DNA from: Thiolinea disciformis DSM 14473
GTDB lineage: Bacteria; Pseudomonadota; Gammaproteobacteria; Thiotrichales; Thiotrichaceae
DNA: 64,000 bases
Assembly: GCF_000371925.1 (NCBI RefSeq)
Contig: NZ_AQVE01000001.1
Span: 62,001-126,000, forward strand
Direction: 5' to 3'
Both the position numbers and the translations under genes were made by a program. The notes beneath the pieces are model-generated. The model did no database searches. It was not told the origin of the DNA and saw nothing but the letters and a program-made list of their open reading frames with translations. Positions within the stretch are counted from its first letter, which is position 1. Every line of letters begins with the position of its first letter. Shown here in pieces: positions 55,979-64,000 of the stretch.

Positions 55979-56513
55979 AACTTAGCTTAGCCTTGTTCAT
56001 AAACAGCTTATATTCCATTCAAGCAGATAGGGTGTAGGAGAATGACGTGGATGTTTATAGTATGGTTATCTATCCTTGTCGTTGAGCAAAATGGTGCTTA
56101 AACCTAGCTCTGACAAGGCTTGAAGATAGCATAGCTTGGCAAGAATACCGAATAAAAAATAAGTAAATGCCGCTATTACTCAGATAATGGTGGCTAACGA
56201 TTTACTATTTTTATGCTAATAAAAAAACCACTTGCTGAGAGTGTTGATAAATCAACAAGTGGAGGGGGGAAAGCTAGAGTGTATAAAACGCAATCTATTG
56301 GTTTTATTTTGGTATTATTTTATAACATAATCGCGTAGAACTTCGCTAGCCTAGCAGCACAAAAAATTTTTATATCGGGTAAAAAATTGCTTTAGATGTA
56401 CTTTAGATGCTTAGAGAGCGTGAGGATTTTTGCAAGTAACACCGCTTCACGCTTAGCTTCTTCACCAGAATTCGTCATAATAAGCTCGGCTTAGCTCATG
56501 GGATGGTTCAATA
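55979..56513. other. 535-base intergenic region with one hairpin
   Basis: No ORF with a ribosome site is convincing. The one clear element is a terminator-like hairpin on the minus strand, listed separately. The rest is AT-rich. Both flanking genes point away from this interval: the coiled-coil gene starts at its left end and the 158-residue gene at its right. Confidence 0.55.
56221..56262 (-). terminator. Terminator-like hairpin on the minus strand with no known gene upstream
   Basis: Read on the minus strand, CCACTTG (56262-56256) pairs with CAAGTGG (56234-56228) around a 21-base loop that contains a smaller hairpin TTGAT-TTA-TCAA-like, and seven T follow (56227-56221). No minus-strand gene lies between it and 56513, so a short non-coding transcript from that interval is possible. 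Confidence 0.45.
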
Positions 56514-56990
56514 ATGCAAAACAATCGTTTATTCAAGCGTCGTGGCATGATCCCGCTTGCCATAGCATTATTGCTTTGGGTAACAGCGTTGTTAGTCACG
56601 TCTTTTTATCCACAAGTTTTTCATCCCTTTGCTGAACCTAGTACGCAAGGGGGTTTACATTTCAATGGTTTTTACCGTGAGCTCAATCCTACACAACGTA
56701 TTGCTCAGTATTTGCGCTTTTCGGCGAATGGTCAGGTGTTAGCTGGTGCGACTGATGTGGGCATTAAGCCTGAAAATATGATGATATGGTTTGATACCAC
56801 AGCGCACTCGCTGGCACGCGGCACTTACCAACTGAATGAACAAGGCCAGCTAGCGTTTTCAGTATCCGGTTGGAATGGTGTCACGGAATATAAAGGTTTA
56901 GCTCAAGACCAAAAGCTTGATGTTGTGTGGCGAAAAGCCGGTAGTGACAAAGATAATGTTAGCAGTTTTGAATTTGTACCCGTTCCATAA
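56514..56990 (+). CDS. Hypothetical bitopic protein, first of two tandem paralogues
   Basis: A 158-residue protein of unknown family: an N-terminal membrane helix at about 11-30 (MIPLAIALLLWVTALLVTSF) and a beta-rich domain likely on the periplasmic side. Conserved with its neighbour are HFNGFYREL, QYLRF, an ANGQV turn and a WF pair. GGATGG lies about six bases before the ATG. It precedes the amber-interrupted paralogue by 81 bases and looks intact. Confidence 0.72.
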   Translation: MQNNRLFKRRGMIPLAIALLLWVTALLVTSFYPQVFHPFAEPSTQGGLHFNGFYRELNPTQRIAQYLRFSANGQVLAGATDVGIKPENMMIWFDTTAHSLARGTYQLNEQGQLAFSVSGWNGVTEYKGLAQDQKLDVVWRKAGSDKDNVSSFEFVPVP

Positions 56991-57071
56991 GGCAGTAAAA
57001 CTGCATGATGGTATGACCATTGACTAATGATTAACGCCATTCATTAAAAAAATTAGGCCGCAAGAATCGAG

Positions 57072-57557
57072 ATGAGTGAAGCAGTAGAAAAAAAATCTAA
57101 ATTGGGTTGGATTGCCGGTTTAAGTGCTATCGCAGCCTTTCTCACCGCACTGGGTGTCAATCAATTTTTCCCTGATTTGGTGAAGCGTTGGACAGCACCG
57201 ACCAATCATGAATTACAGTTCAATGGTTTTTAGCGCGAAGTGGATGGCAAAGGTGAATCCACCAGCTATTTGCGCTTTTATCCCGATGGGCAGGTCATAC
57301 AAGGCTCGGTACTAAGCAGTGCTAATGCGGGTGAAGTCGTGAGCTGGTTTGGCAAAAATAGCAATGTGCTCTCCAAAGGAAGCTATGTATTAACGCCCGA
57401 AGGTAAGCTCGAGTTCGCTACCCAAAGTATGATGGGAGAAGTAAGTTATCAAGGGTCTGTTGCAGGTAACGCGCTACATCTAAACTCCAAAAGCCGTATC
57501 AACGGGCATGAAGCGGAAAAGGATTACGAATTTATGACCGCGCCCGGCATTCAATAA
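57072..57557 (+). pseudogene. Second tandem paralogue interrupted by in-frame amber codon
   Basis: From the ATG at 57072 the frame gives 53 residues with a membrane helix (about 12-32), then TAG at 57231-57233, then 107 more in-frame codons. The stop replaces the Tyr of the intact paralogue: QFNGF-stop-REV against HFNGFYREL. Downstream similarity continues (SYLRFYPDGQV against QYLRFSANGQV), so a single TAC/TAT-to-TAG change explains it. It may be a recent pseudogene, a suppressed gene or a sequence error. A GTG at 57240 could restart the distal part but has no ribosome site. Confidence 0.85.
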
Positions 57558-57627
57558 TGCAAGGCCATTTGCGCATTGCTCCAATTTAACCAACACTTAT
57601 TCTTAATTTTAAAAGTTAGTTAAAGCC

Positions 57628-57957
57628 ATGGGATATTTTGTTATTTTTGCGATTTTTGGAACGCTGATTTGGTTTTGGCAAGATAGCTTGCGAGCGCGTG
57701 AGCGGGCCGTGCTGGCAGCCGCCCAAGCTTGCCAGCGTATTGGGGCGCAATTACTGGATCAAACCGTCGCTTTACAAAGTTTGCGTCCTGCGCGTGCTGC
57801 TTCTGGACGCCTGAATCTGCGCCGCATTTATAATTTTGAATTTAGTTTGGCCGGTTATGAGCGACGCGAAGGGCGAGCCTTTATTTTGGGGCAACGTCTA
57901 GAACAAATTCAGTTGGATCAAGCCGATGGCTTGGTGATTGATGTGAAAAGCGCTTGA
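57628..57957 (+). CDS. DUF3301 family small membrane protein
   Basis: A 109-residue protein with one N-terminal helix (YFVIFAIFGTLIWFWQDSLRARE) and a short basic domain. The segment ACQRIGAQLLDQTVALQSLRPAR followed by a beta-rich RRIYNFEFSLAGYERREG is typical of DUF3301. It precedes ispH after 45 bases. Function unknown. Confidence 0.82.
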   Translation: MGYFVIFAIFGTLIWFWQDSLRARERAVLAAAQACQRIGAQLLDQTVALQSLRPARAASGRLNLRRIYNFEFSLAGYERREGRAFILGQRLEQIQLDQADGLVIDVKSA

Positions 57958-58002
57958 TGCACCTGTATACTGGTATTTTACCCTGATGTTTAGAACTTCA
58001 TT

Positions 58003-58986
58003 ATGCAAGTAACTCTCGCCAATCCACGCGGCTTTTGCGCTGGTGTCGATCGTGCCATTGAAATTGTCGATCGCGCTTTAGAAGTGCTCGGCGCTCCTAT
58101 CTATGTGCGCCATGAGGTCGTGCATAACCGTTTTGTCGTTAATAATTTGCGCGATAAAGGAGCGATCTTTGTACAGGAATTGGATGAAGTTCCTGATGGC
58201 GCAACCGTCATTTTTAGTGCACATGGCGTGTCGCGTGCGGTACAAGATGAAGCCAAACAGCGCGGTTTAAAAGTTTTCGACGCCACTTGCCCCTTAGTCA
58301 CTAAAGTGCATGTGGAAGTCACACGTTATAGTCGTGAGGGACGCGAAACCATTCTTATCGGTCATAAAAACCATCCTGAAGTCGAAGGCACGATGGGACA
58401 ATATGAAATCCAACACGGTGGGCAAATTTATCGCGTGGACTCGCCGGAGGAAGTGAATGCTCTACAAGTGAATAATCCTGCCAAGCTTGCCTTTGTCACG
58501 CAAACCACCTTATCGGTAGATGATACATCGATTGTCATTGATGCTTTACGCCACAAGTTCCCAGCGATTATTGGCCCCAAGAAAGATGATATTTGTTATG
58601 CCACCCAAAACCGCCAAGATGCTTTGAAACAATTAGCGGAAGATTGCGATTTAATTTTAGTGGTCGGTTCGCCTAACAGTTCCAATTCCAATCGTTTGCG
58701 CGAGATGGCAGAAAAACGTAATACCCCCGCTTATTTAATTGATGATGCTAGCGATATTAAGCCTGAATGGCTGCAGGATAAACAACACATTGGCTTGACC
58801 GCAGGCGCCTCTGCCCCTGAGGTCTTGGTCGAAGGTGTGATTGAACGCTTAAAATTACTGGGTGTAAATAATGTACAAATTCAAGATTCAGGGATTACCG
58901 AGCATGTTGCCTTTGTTTTGCCGCGTGAATTACGGCGTACTGAGTCTTCAAAGCTCAGTGCGCACATGCCAGATGTCGGGAAATAA
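58003..58986 (+). CDS. ispH: 4-hydroxy-3-methylbut-2-enyl diphosphate reductase
   Basis: Last enzyme of the non-mevalonate isoprenoid pathway, an iron-sulfur protein. The three cluster cysteines are C12 (GFCAGVDRA), C96 ([10 protein letters not shown]) and C198 ([10 protein letters not shown]). At 327 residues it is a normal length, and the C-terminal [14 protein letters not shown] is present. Its last 39 bases overlap the convergent kynA. Confidence 0.96.
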   Translation: MQVTLANPRGFCAGVDRAIEIVDRALEVLGAPIYVRHEVVHNRFVVNNLRDKGAIFVQELDEVPDGATVIFSAHGVSRAVQDEAKQRGLKVFDATCPLVTKVHVEVTRYSREGRETILIGHKNHPEVEGTMGQYEIQHGGQIYRVDSPEEVNALQVNNPAKLAFVTQTTLSVDDTSIVIDALRHKFPAIIGPKKDDICYATQNRQDALKQLAEDCDLILVVGSPNSSNSNRLREMAEKRNTPAYLIDDASDIKPEWLQDKQHIGLTAGASAPEVLVEGVIERLKLLGVNNVQIQDSGITEHVAFVLPRELRRTESSKLSAHMPDVGK

Positions 58987-59784
58987 CTCTACATCCAACA
59001 TGCGCTTCAAATAAGAAACACCACCGGTTCCACCCGTGCCTCGCTTAAAACCAATCACGCGCTCCACGGTAGTGACGTGATTGAAGCGCCAACGCCGGAA
59101 ATAATCCTCAAAATCAACCAGCTTTTCCGCCATTTGATACAGATTCCAATAACGATTCGGGTCACGATAAATCACAGCCCAAGCGGCACGTACACGCGCA
59201 TCCGCTTGATGGGGAAGGCTTAAATCACGTTGCAAAATGTCGTCTGGAATGGTGATCCCCCCTTCGTGGACAAGGCGCAGGGCAATATCATACAGGCTAG
59301 GATTAGCCAACTCGGCTTCCAGCGCTTGCAGAATGTCAGGCTGATGGGCGTGTGGCCTTAGCATCGCCTGATTGCGATTGCCTAGCATGTATTCAATCAT
59401 CCGATATTGATAAGACTGAAAACCCGAGCTTTGCCCTAACGCCGTGCGAAACTGCGAGTATTCGCTGGGTGTCATCGTACGCAAGACATCCCACGAATTA
59501 TTAATCTGCTCAAAAATTCGTGCTACGCGTGTCAGTACTTTGAAGGCTAATTGTAAATCCTGAATCTGTAAGGCGTTACGTGCTGCATTAATTTCATGCA
59601 CAATGAGCTTCATCCACAACTCAGCGGTCTGATGTTGGATAATGAATAGCATTTCATCATGTGCGGTAGAACGTGGCTGCTGTGCGCTAAGAATGCGGGA
59701 AAGTTGTAAGTAATCGCCATAAGACATACGCCCGTCAAAGGTCATCTGCGCACCTTCTTGGGCGGGATCGTAACTGCTTGCCAT
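58948..59784 (-). CDS. kynA: Tryptophan 2,3-dioxygenase
   Basis: A 278-residue heme enzyme that opens the tryptophan ring to N-formylkynurenine. Family signatures: [39 protein letters not shown] and YLKRMLD near the C-terminus. The ATG at 59784 is preferred to GTG at 59790 on spacing from AGGA. Divergent from the kynurenine formamidase gene 92 bases away; the 3' end overlaps ispH by 39 bases on the opposite strand. Confidence 0.95.
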   Translation of the reverse strand: MASSYDPAQEGAQMTFDGRMSYGDYLQLSRILSAQQPRSTAHDEMLFIIQHQTAELWMKLIVHEINAARNALQIQDLQLAFKVLTRVARIFEQINNSWDVLRTMTPSEYSQFRTALGQSSGFQSYQYRMIEYMLGNRNQAMLRPHAHQPDILQALEAELANPSLYDIALRLVHEGGITIPDDILQRDLSLPHQADARVRAAWAVIYRDPNRYWNLYQMAEKLVDFEDYFRRWRFNHVTTVERVIGFKRGTGGTGGVSYLKRMLDVELFPDIWHVRTEL

Positions 59785-59881
59785 AAACACATTTCCTGAT
59801 CATTGTTATACTGCACAAGCCTAACTCGATTCGCTATAAAAAACAGCCATCACACTCAATAAGCCTAGCAAGGAGACCCTC

Positions 59882-60691
59882 ATGGATTGGAATGATGCTT
59901 ATGCGAATGCACCTTATATCAAAGACGCAGGCAATTACCGTCTCCACTGGGCTGAACAGGCCGCCGCTTTTCGCTTAGCGCAAGGTAGCCATTATCACTT
60001 TATGAGCTATGGTGATCATCAGCGTGAGGTATTGGATTTATTTATGCCCATCCATGAGCCTAAAGGACTGGCTGTATTTGTCCATGGCGGCTATTGGTTA
60101 GATTTTAATAGCTCCTCTTGGTCGCATTTAGCAGCGGGTGCTTTGATGCAAGGCTGGGCTGTTGCAATGCCCACTTATACCCTCGCTCCCGAAGCCCATA
60201 TTAAGGACATCACGCAACAAATAGGACGTGCAATCAACTTTGCCGCGAGTAAAGTGATTGGCCCTTTGTGTCTAGCAGGGCATTCCGCCGGTGGGCATCT
60301 GGTGACGCGTATGATGTGTGAGGACTCACCCTTAAGCCGAGAAATGCAAACACGCTTGCGCAAAGTCACCTCGATTAGCGGCTTGCACGATCTGCGCCCA
60401 CTGCTCAACACCAGCATGAATGCTCAATGGCAAATGGATAAAGCCGAAGCATGGCAGGAGAGTCCGGTGCTAAAAGCGCCCTTGGACGATGTGCAATTAA
60501 CTTGCTGGGTAGGTGCGGATGAACGCCCTGAATTTATACGTCAGAATGATCTACTGGCTAATATGTGGACGAGCTTTGATCTTCCCCTGCAAAATTATCA
60601 TGCCCCGAATCACCATCATTTTTCAGTCATCAATGACCTGACCGATCCGCAGTCGGCGTTGGTCGAAGCGTTTATCGGTAAAGTAATTTAA
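59882..60691 (+). CDS. kynB: Kynurenine formamidase-like alpha/beta hydrolase
   Basis: A 269-residue alpha/beta hydrolase expected to turn N-formylkynurenine into kynurenine. HGGYW at 68-72 gives the oxyanion region, the nucleophile is S135 in LAGHSAGGHL, an Asp is in GADERPE and the His is in NHHHF. The divergent pairing with kynA supports the substrate; this is the AFMID-like type rather than the metal-dependent KynB, so the symbol is by function only. GGAGAC precedes the ATG. Confidence 0.82.
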   Translation: MDWNDAYANAPYIKDAGNYRLHWAEQAAAFRLAQGSHYHFMSYGDHQREVLDLFMPIHEPKGLAVFVHGGYWLDFNSSSWSHLAAGALMQGWAVAMPTYTLAPEAHIKDITQQIGRAINFAASKVIGPLCLAGHSAGGHLVTRMMCEDSPLSREMQTRLRKVTSISGLHDLRPLLNTSMNAQWQMDKAEAWQESPVLKAPLDDVQLTCWVGADERPEFIRQNDLLANMWTSFDLPLQNYHAPNHHHFSVINDLTDPQSALVEAFIGKVI

Positions 60692-60770
60692 TAAACAGCG
60701 ACTGATAGCCGACTCTATTCACAGTTTCCAACAAAAGATTTACCACCAATCTTTCTATAGAGCCTAACGC

Positions 60771-62606
60771 ATGAATTCATTACAAGAAGCCTTTGTATTT
60801 TTGACAGCAGGCGTGATTGCTGTTCCGTTAGCGAGCCGATTAGGGCTTGGCTCAGTACTAGGCTATTTAATAGCAGGCGCAGCTATTGGCCCCTTTGCCC
60901 TAGGATTAGTGCTAAACGCCGAACATATTATGCACATAGCGGAATTCGGCGTGGTCATCATGTTATTTTTAATCGGTCTTGAGTTACAACCCGCTTTATT
61001 ATGGCGCTTACGTAAACCCATTTTAGGCTTAGGCAGTATTCAAGTTATTCTTTCCAGCCTAGCTCTTGGGGGAGTTGCCTTAGCCTTTGGCGAAAATTGG
61101 CGCGTCAGCTTAACCATCGGCATGATTCTCGCCCTATCGTCTACGGCGATCGCCTTGCAAATTCTTGGTGAGAAAAAATTATTAAACACGGCCATGGGCC
61201 AAGATAGTTTTTCAGTGCTCTTATTTCAAGACCTTGCCGTCATTCCCATTATTGCACTACTACCCTTATTAGCCACCCAGCCTATGTTCAATAATACTCC
61301 AGCTACAGCTTTTGATCATTTGATGGCATGGCAAAAGACGTTGATGGTTGTTGGAATTATTGGCTGTATTATTTTAGCAGGGCGATTCCTGATGCGACCA
61401 CTATTTCGTTTTATTGCTGAAAGCCATTTACGCGAGCTTTTTACGGCTGCCGCATTATTAATAGTCGTAGGCATTACTTTACTGATGGATAGCATTGACT
61501 TATCACCAGCTATGGGCGCATTTATTGCGGGAGTAGTCTTAGCAGAAAATGAATACCGGCATGAAATCGAAGCTAGTATTGAACCCTTTAAAGGTTTACT
61601 ACTAGGGTTATTCTTTATTTCTATTGGTGCACAAATCGATTTCGCCCTCATTCTCAAGCAACCGCTTCTGATGGTAGGTCTAGTGTTCGGATTGGTGAGC
61701 ATTAAGTTTGCGTTATTATTTGGTTTGGCTAAGCTTTTTCGCCTAGGCTTAGGGGATCGCTATTGGTTTGCCTTTAGTCTGGCTCAAGGCGGTGAGTTTG
61801 GCTTCGTTCTCTTAGCACTCGCTCATAGCGACCATGTATTAACTAAAACAATGACTGAATTATTGACCGCCACGATTGCACTATCGATGGTAGTGACTCC
61901 CATTCTAATTTTACTCAATGAAAAATTACTACAACCACGTCTAAAACAGCAAGAACCTAATAATCCTTATCAAGATGAAATCATGCCCCTACAACATAAT
62001 CCAGTTATTATTGCGGGTTTTGGGCGTTTCGGTCAGATTGTGGGGCGTTTGATTCATGCTAGTGGTTATCCTGTTACCGTATTGGATAATAATGCGCAGC
62101 GTATTGAAATGGTAAGACGTTTTGGTTATAAGATTTTTTATGGGGATGCGACGCGAGAAGATTTATTATTTAGCGCTGGCGCATCACAAGCACAGCTATT
62201 AATCATAGCCTTAGATGATCGCACTCAAATCAACAAATTGATTAAAGTGACTAAGCGCCATTATCCTCATTTAAAAGTTTTAGTCCGAGCTTATGATTTA
62301 GTGCATTATCAAGAATTAAAGCTTTTGAAGGTGGACTATATTGAGCGGGAATTATTTCAAGGGTCTATTAATCTGGGAAGAACTGCGCTAGAAGCTTTAG
62401 GGGTTCCTAGTCATGAAGCGCATACTAAAGCTAATTATTTTGTACAGCATGATCAAAAAACCTCAGATCACTTAGCGGCCTATCCATTTGCCTCGAAAAA
62501 CTATATTTCAATAGCCCGACGTGCGTATGAGGATTTAGTGCAAACCTTGCAAGCGGATAAGTCAGAAACCAGTGAGCCGCCAAAAACAGAGTCATTCAAA
62601 AATTAG
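60771..62606 (+). CDS. KefB/KefC-type potassium/proton antiporter
   Basis: A 611-residue CPA2-family antiporter: about 12 helices in the first 390 residues, with the LFLIGLELQP and LSSTAIALQIL motifs and VVLAENEYRHEIE, then a cytoplasmic TrkA-N/RCK domain from about 409 (VIIAGFGRFGQIVG, YGDATREDLL). Kef systems are glutathione-adduct-gated K+ efflux channels in E. coli; without the ancillary flavoprotein (KefF/G) gene next door, another gating mode is possible. Probably monocistronic. Confidence 0.92.
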   Translation: MNSLQEAFVFLTAGVIAVPLASRLGLGSVLGYLIAGAAIGPFALGLVLNAEHIMHIAEFGVVIMLFLIGLELQPALLWRLRKPILGLGSIQVILSSLALGGVALAFGENWRVSLTIGMILALSSTAIALQILGEKKLLNTAMGQDSFSVLLFQDLAVIPIIALLPLLATQPMFNNTPATAFDHLMAWQKTLMVVGIIGCIILAGRFLMRPLFRFIAESHLRELFTAAALLIVVGITLLMDSIDLSPAMGAFIAGVVLAENEYRHEIEASIEPFKGLLLGLFFISIGAQIDFALILKQPLLMVGLVFGLVSIKFALLFGLAKLFRLGLGDRYWFAFSLAQGGEFGFVLLALAHSDHVLTKTMTELLTATIALSMVVTPILILLNEKLLQPRLKQQEPNNPYQDEIMPLQHNPVIIAGFGRFGQIVGRLIHASGYPVTVLDNNAQRIEMVRRFGYKIFYGDATREDLLFSAGASQAQLLIIALDDRTQINKLIKVTKRHYPHLKVLVRAYDLVHYQELKLLKVDYIERELFQGSINLGRTALEALGVPSHEAHTKANYFVQHDQKTSDHLAAYPFASKNYISIARRAYEDLVQTLQADKSETSEPPKTESFKN

Positions 62607-62765
62607 CTTGTCAGCACTTTAATGGCATTAATTTTCCCCAATTCTCTGGTCGCACTACTTATCCGTAAGGACAAGCTGCTAGCCACCCAAATCCCTGACA
62701 AGATACCGATGATTTCAAACCAGATTCTTAGGTTAGTTTGCTTTGGCCAGCAAAATACGTATGGA

Positions 62766-63359
62766 TTATCCTTTAATCCAAGGTTTGAGATACCAAACCA
62801 AACCTAAGAGCGCGGCTAAACCTGCCACGACAACGAATGGTACAAGACCGTGAAAAATTTGCTCCACCTGTTCAAAATGCCCGCCCAGAAAATAGACTCC
62901 ACCACCCCAAAAGCCAACCCATAATGCGGCGCCTAACAAATTGAACATCAAAAAACGCCACCAAGACATTTTCATACTACCTGCCACCACGCCATTAAGT
63001 TGGCGTAGAATCGGGAAAAAGCGTGCAACCACGACAATCCCACCGCCATAACGCTGGAAAAACCCCTCAACCTTTAACAGATGATCAGGCTTTACCCTAA
63101 GCTTGTGCAATAAACGCAGCCCACCCCAGCGCCCTAGTAGATAGCCAGTATTGTCCCCTAGCACCGCTGCCGACCACGCGGCCAACAATATAGGGACAAT
63201 ATGCATATCCCCCCGTCCTGCCAATAGGGAAGACGCTACAATCAGGCTTTCACCAGGGGTGGGCATCCCGAAACCCTCGAGGAATACGCTAATAAACAAC
63301 GCAAAGTAACCGTATTGATCAAGCCAAGGTTGAGCGATAGTGAGGTAATGTTCAAACAT
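62766..63359 (-). CDS. DedA family membrane protein
   Basis: A 197-residue membrane protein with about five helices. The DedA/VTT motifs are clear: FEGFGMPTPGESLIVAS, AVLGDNTGYLLGRWGG and RFFPILRQLNGVVAG, holding the conserved Glu and Arg residues. DedA proteins act in undecaprenyl phosphate or phospholipid recycling and membrane potential maintenance. The gene is alone, with the 3' end close to kef. Confidence 0.93.
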   Translation of the reverse strand: MFEHYLTIAQPWLDQYGYFALFISVFLEGFGMPTPGESLIVASSLLAGRGDMHIVPILLAAWSAAVLGDNTGYLLGRWGGLRLLHKLRVKPDHLLKVEGFFQRYGGGIVVVARFFPILRQLNGVVAGSMKMSWWRFLMFNLLGAALWVGFWGGGVYFLGGHFEQVEQIFHGLVPFVVVAGLAALLGLVWYLKPWIKG

Positions 63360-63667
63360 AATGGTCGTCTATAAAGATTTTGTATGGGAAAAATTTAGTC
63401 ATAGGTAATCTGTTTCGTCGCAGCAGATTTCGTAGTTAGCATCAATCACCCGTGGATTGGGGATATGGGTGTGTAGTTCTTCTGGCTATTGCGACTTTCT
63501 ATTTATCCACAGCATACCATGTAGTTCAATTTTCAAGCTTTACTTATGTCCAGCCAACGTTAGGCATTAGAAGTAATCGTTCAGCCTCGTTTCTCTTAAA
63601 CTTGCTTTTTCCCAGTCGCTAGTCAATCCGCCTTTCATTCTACTTTTTATACCTTTCATCTGGAAAA

Positions 63668-63728
63668 ACGAACAAAATACGAATTAAGCGCAAAATTTTT
63701 TGATTGGAAAGGTTCGTATTTTGTTCGT
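63668..63728. repeat. Perfect 16-bp inverted repeat, candidate operator pair
   Basis: ACGAACAAAATACGAA at 63668-63683 is repeated as its exact reverse complement at 63713-63728, centres 45 bases apart. The right copy contains a direct repeat GTTC-N7-GTTC. It lies between -35-like and -10-like hexamers, the position of a repressor site. Confidence 0.85.
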
Positions 63729-63733
63729 ATAGT
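63704..63733 (+). promoter_or_regulatory. Candidate promoter
   Basis: TTGGAA (63704-63709) and TATAGT (63728-63733) are separated by 18 bases. Each is close to the sigma-70 consensus, with two and one mismatches. The spacer is almost entirely filled by the right arm of the inverted repeat, so a protein bound there would block it. Confidence 0.5.
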
Positions 63734-63815
63734 AGGAACATGTTTAGCGAACCACTTAGATGAAGTCGCAATAACATCCTCAAACACCTTACTTAATTGC
63801 ATAGACATGCCCCTA

Positions 63816-63839
63816 AACCTCACCTACCAACGTGAGGTT
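63816..63839 (+). other. Eight-base stem-loop in the transcript downstream of the promoter
   Basis: AACCTCAC (63816-63823) pairs perfectly with GTGAGGTT (63832-63839) around an eight-base loop. It lies ten bases before the terminator stem and would form the second-last element of a short RNA. Confidence 0.6.
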
Positions 63840-63846
63840 ATGTTAC

Positions 63847-63876
63847 CGGCGGCGTTTAAGGCGTCGCCGTTTTTTT
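63847..63876 (+). terminator. Rho-independent terminator
   Basis: CGGCGGCG (63847-63854) pairs with CGTCGCCG (63862-63869) with one G-U, seven-base loop, then seven T. With the promoter-like sequence upstream it would define a transcript of about 135 bases, or an attenuator ahead of the gene at 63952. Confidence 0.85.
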
Positions 63877-63951
63877 GCTTGTTGCTGGATGAAGGGGTGT
63901 ATTAGCAGTTTGTATTCTTATCGCGTTTTGCCTTGTCTTAGGAGAGATAAT

Positions 63952-64000
63952 ATGAATAAAGTAACTAACCCTTCTATCCAACCCACAAAAACCTTAACTA
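63952..64000 (+). CDS. Start of a gene leaving the window
   Basis: ATG at 63952 follows TAGGAGAGATAAT, a good ribosome site, and the frame is open to the window end for 16 residues (MNKVTNPSIQPTKTLT). The fragment is too short for any family call. It lies 75 bases after the terminator at 63847-63876. Confidence 0.6.
   Translation, partial: MNKVTNPSIQPTKTLT

Larger units (their letters stand above)
63740..63876 (+). ncRNA. Possible small RNA or attenuated leader
   Basis: The interval between the candidate promoter (-10 at 63728-63733) and the terminator has no ORF beyond seven codons (ATG at 63740) and contains one strong stem-loop before the terminator. That is the layout of a small regulatory RNA or a leader whose terminator controls the next gene. 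It is an inference from layout only. Confidence 0.35.
63360..63951. other. 592-base intergenic region with inverted repeat, promoter-like sequence, hairpin and terminator
   Basis: No ORF of convincing length. From left to right it holds an isolated consensus DnaA box (TTATCCACA, 63503-63511), a 16-bp inverted repeat, a promoter-like pair, a stem-loop and an intrinsic terminator, then the leader of the last gene. The elements are listed one by one. Confidence 0.65.

Noticed and set aside
62622-62807. A 61-codon open frame on the plus strand between kef and dedA
   Set aside because: It has no ribosome site, no recognisable domain, and its end overlaps the dedA 3' end; it looks like chance.
63712-63726. 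GTTC-N7-GTTC resembles the alphaproteobacterial LexA box
   Set aside because: The rest of the window is gammaproteobacterial, where LexA sites read CTGT-N8-ACAG, and no SOS gene is seen; kept only as part of an unknown operator.
1-64000. Search for tRNA, rRNA, CRISPR array, insertion sequence or prophage
   Set aside because: No clover-leaf gene, repeat-spacer array, transposase or phage structural gene was recognised by eye; small tRNAs could still be missed without a scan.

Overview
The window comes from a chromosome of moderate, slightly AT-rich composition, most likely a gammaproteobacterial sulfur oxidiser of the Thiothrix/Thiolinea type (order Thiotrichales). The basis is physiological and is an inference: a class I phosphoribulokinase (Calvin cycle), a Tat-exported SoxB thiosulfohydrolase, a rhodanese-DsrE2 pair for sulfur transfer, a Pil-Chp twitching-motility chemosensory cluster, type II secretion genes and a tat operon, all among ordinary gammaproteobacterial housekeeping genes. 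No rRNA, tRNA, CRISPR array or insertion sequence was recognised.

Layout. 1-2.9 kb (minus strand): a TIR-domain membrane protein cut by the window edge, an AlkB-like dioxygenase and rimO. 3.0-4.7 kb: prk, flanked on both sides by non-coding stretches carrying consensus DnaA boxes; the right one also has a very AT-rich tract, so this is a candidate replication origin. 4.7-9.9 kb (plus): priA, a SPOR-domain protein, a Bax-inhibitor-1-like protein, apaH and a tail-anchored protein. 9.9-18.5 kb (minus): pilG-pilH-pilI-pilJ-chpA-chpC. chpA is split by a -1 shift exactly at a run of ten A, PilJ lacks its large periplasmic sensor region, and no pilK or chpB is present. 18.6-21.1 kb (minus): phosphoesterase, FMN reductase, dsrE2 and rhodanese. 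21.3-27.1 kb: bepA, soxB, a Kazal-like secreted protein, pcm and a TolC-family protein. 27.1-29.3 kb (minus): a secreted subtilisin-like protease with a GlyGly-CTERM tail, preceded in the same operon by a small lipoprotein that looks like a free-standing copy of the protease's own propeptide. 29.4-38.1 kb: typA, a beta-barrel protein, plsC, rdgB, rph, gpmI, tatC-tatB-tatA and hisE. 38.3-41.3 kb: glyQS. 41.3-49.5 kb (minus): gspK-L-M-N, slt, rsgA, a cytochrome c and an M48 protease. 49.6-53.7 kb: orn, a DUF433/PIN-like toxin-antitoxin pair with a third gene, an asparagine-synthetase-like amidotransferase of the NAGGN type and an M50-like protease. 53.7-57.6 kb: a 748-residue coiled-coil tail-anchored protein and two tandem paralogues, the second broken by an in-frame amber codon. 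57.6-63.4 kb: DUF3301, ispH, the kynurenine genes kynA and kynB, a KefB/C-like antiporter and a DedA protein. The last 600 bases hold a 16-bp inverted repeat overlapping a promoter-like sequence, a hairpin, an intrinsic terminator and the start of a gene that leaves the window.

Functional links. GlyGly-CTERM proteins are typically exported by type II secretion, so the protease and gspKLMN probably belong together, with the lipoprotein as a possible tethered inhibitor or folding helper. SoxB, rhodanese/DsrE2, the Tat translocase (which SoxB's signal peptide calls for), cytochrome c and phosphoribulokinase fit thiosulfate-driven autotrophy. The Pil-Chp cluster implies type IV pili encoded elsewhere. 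All family names rest on motifs and similarity recognised by eye; no database search was run.
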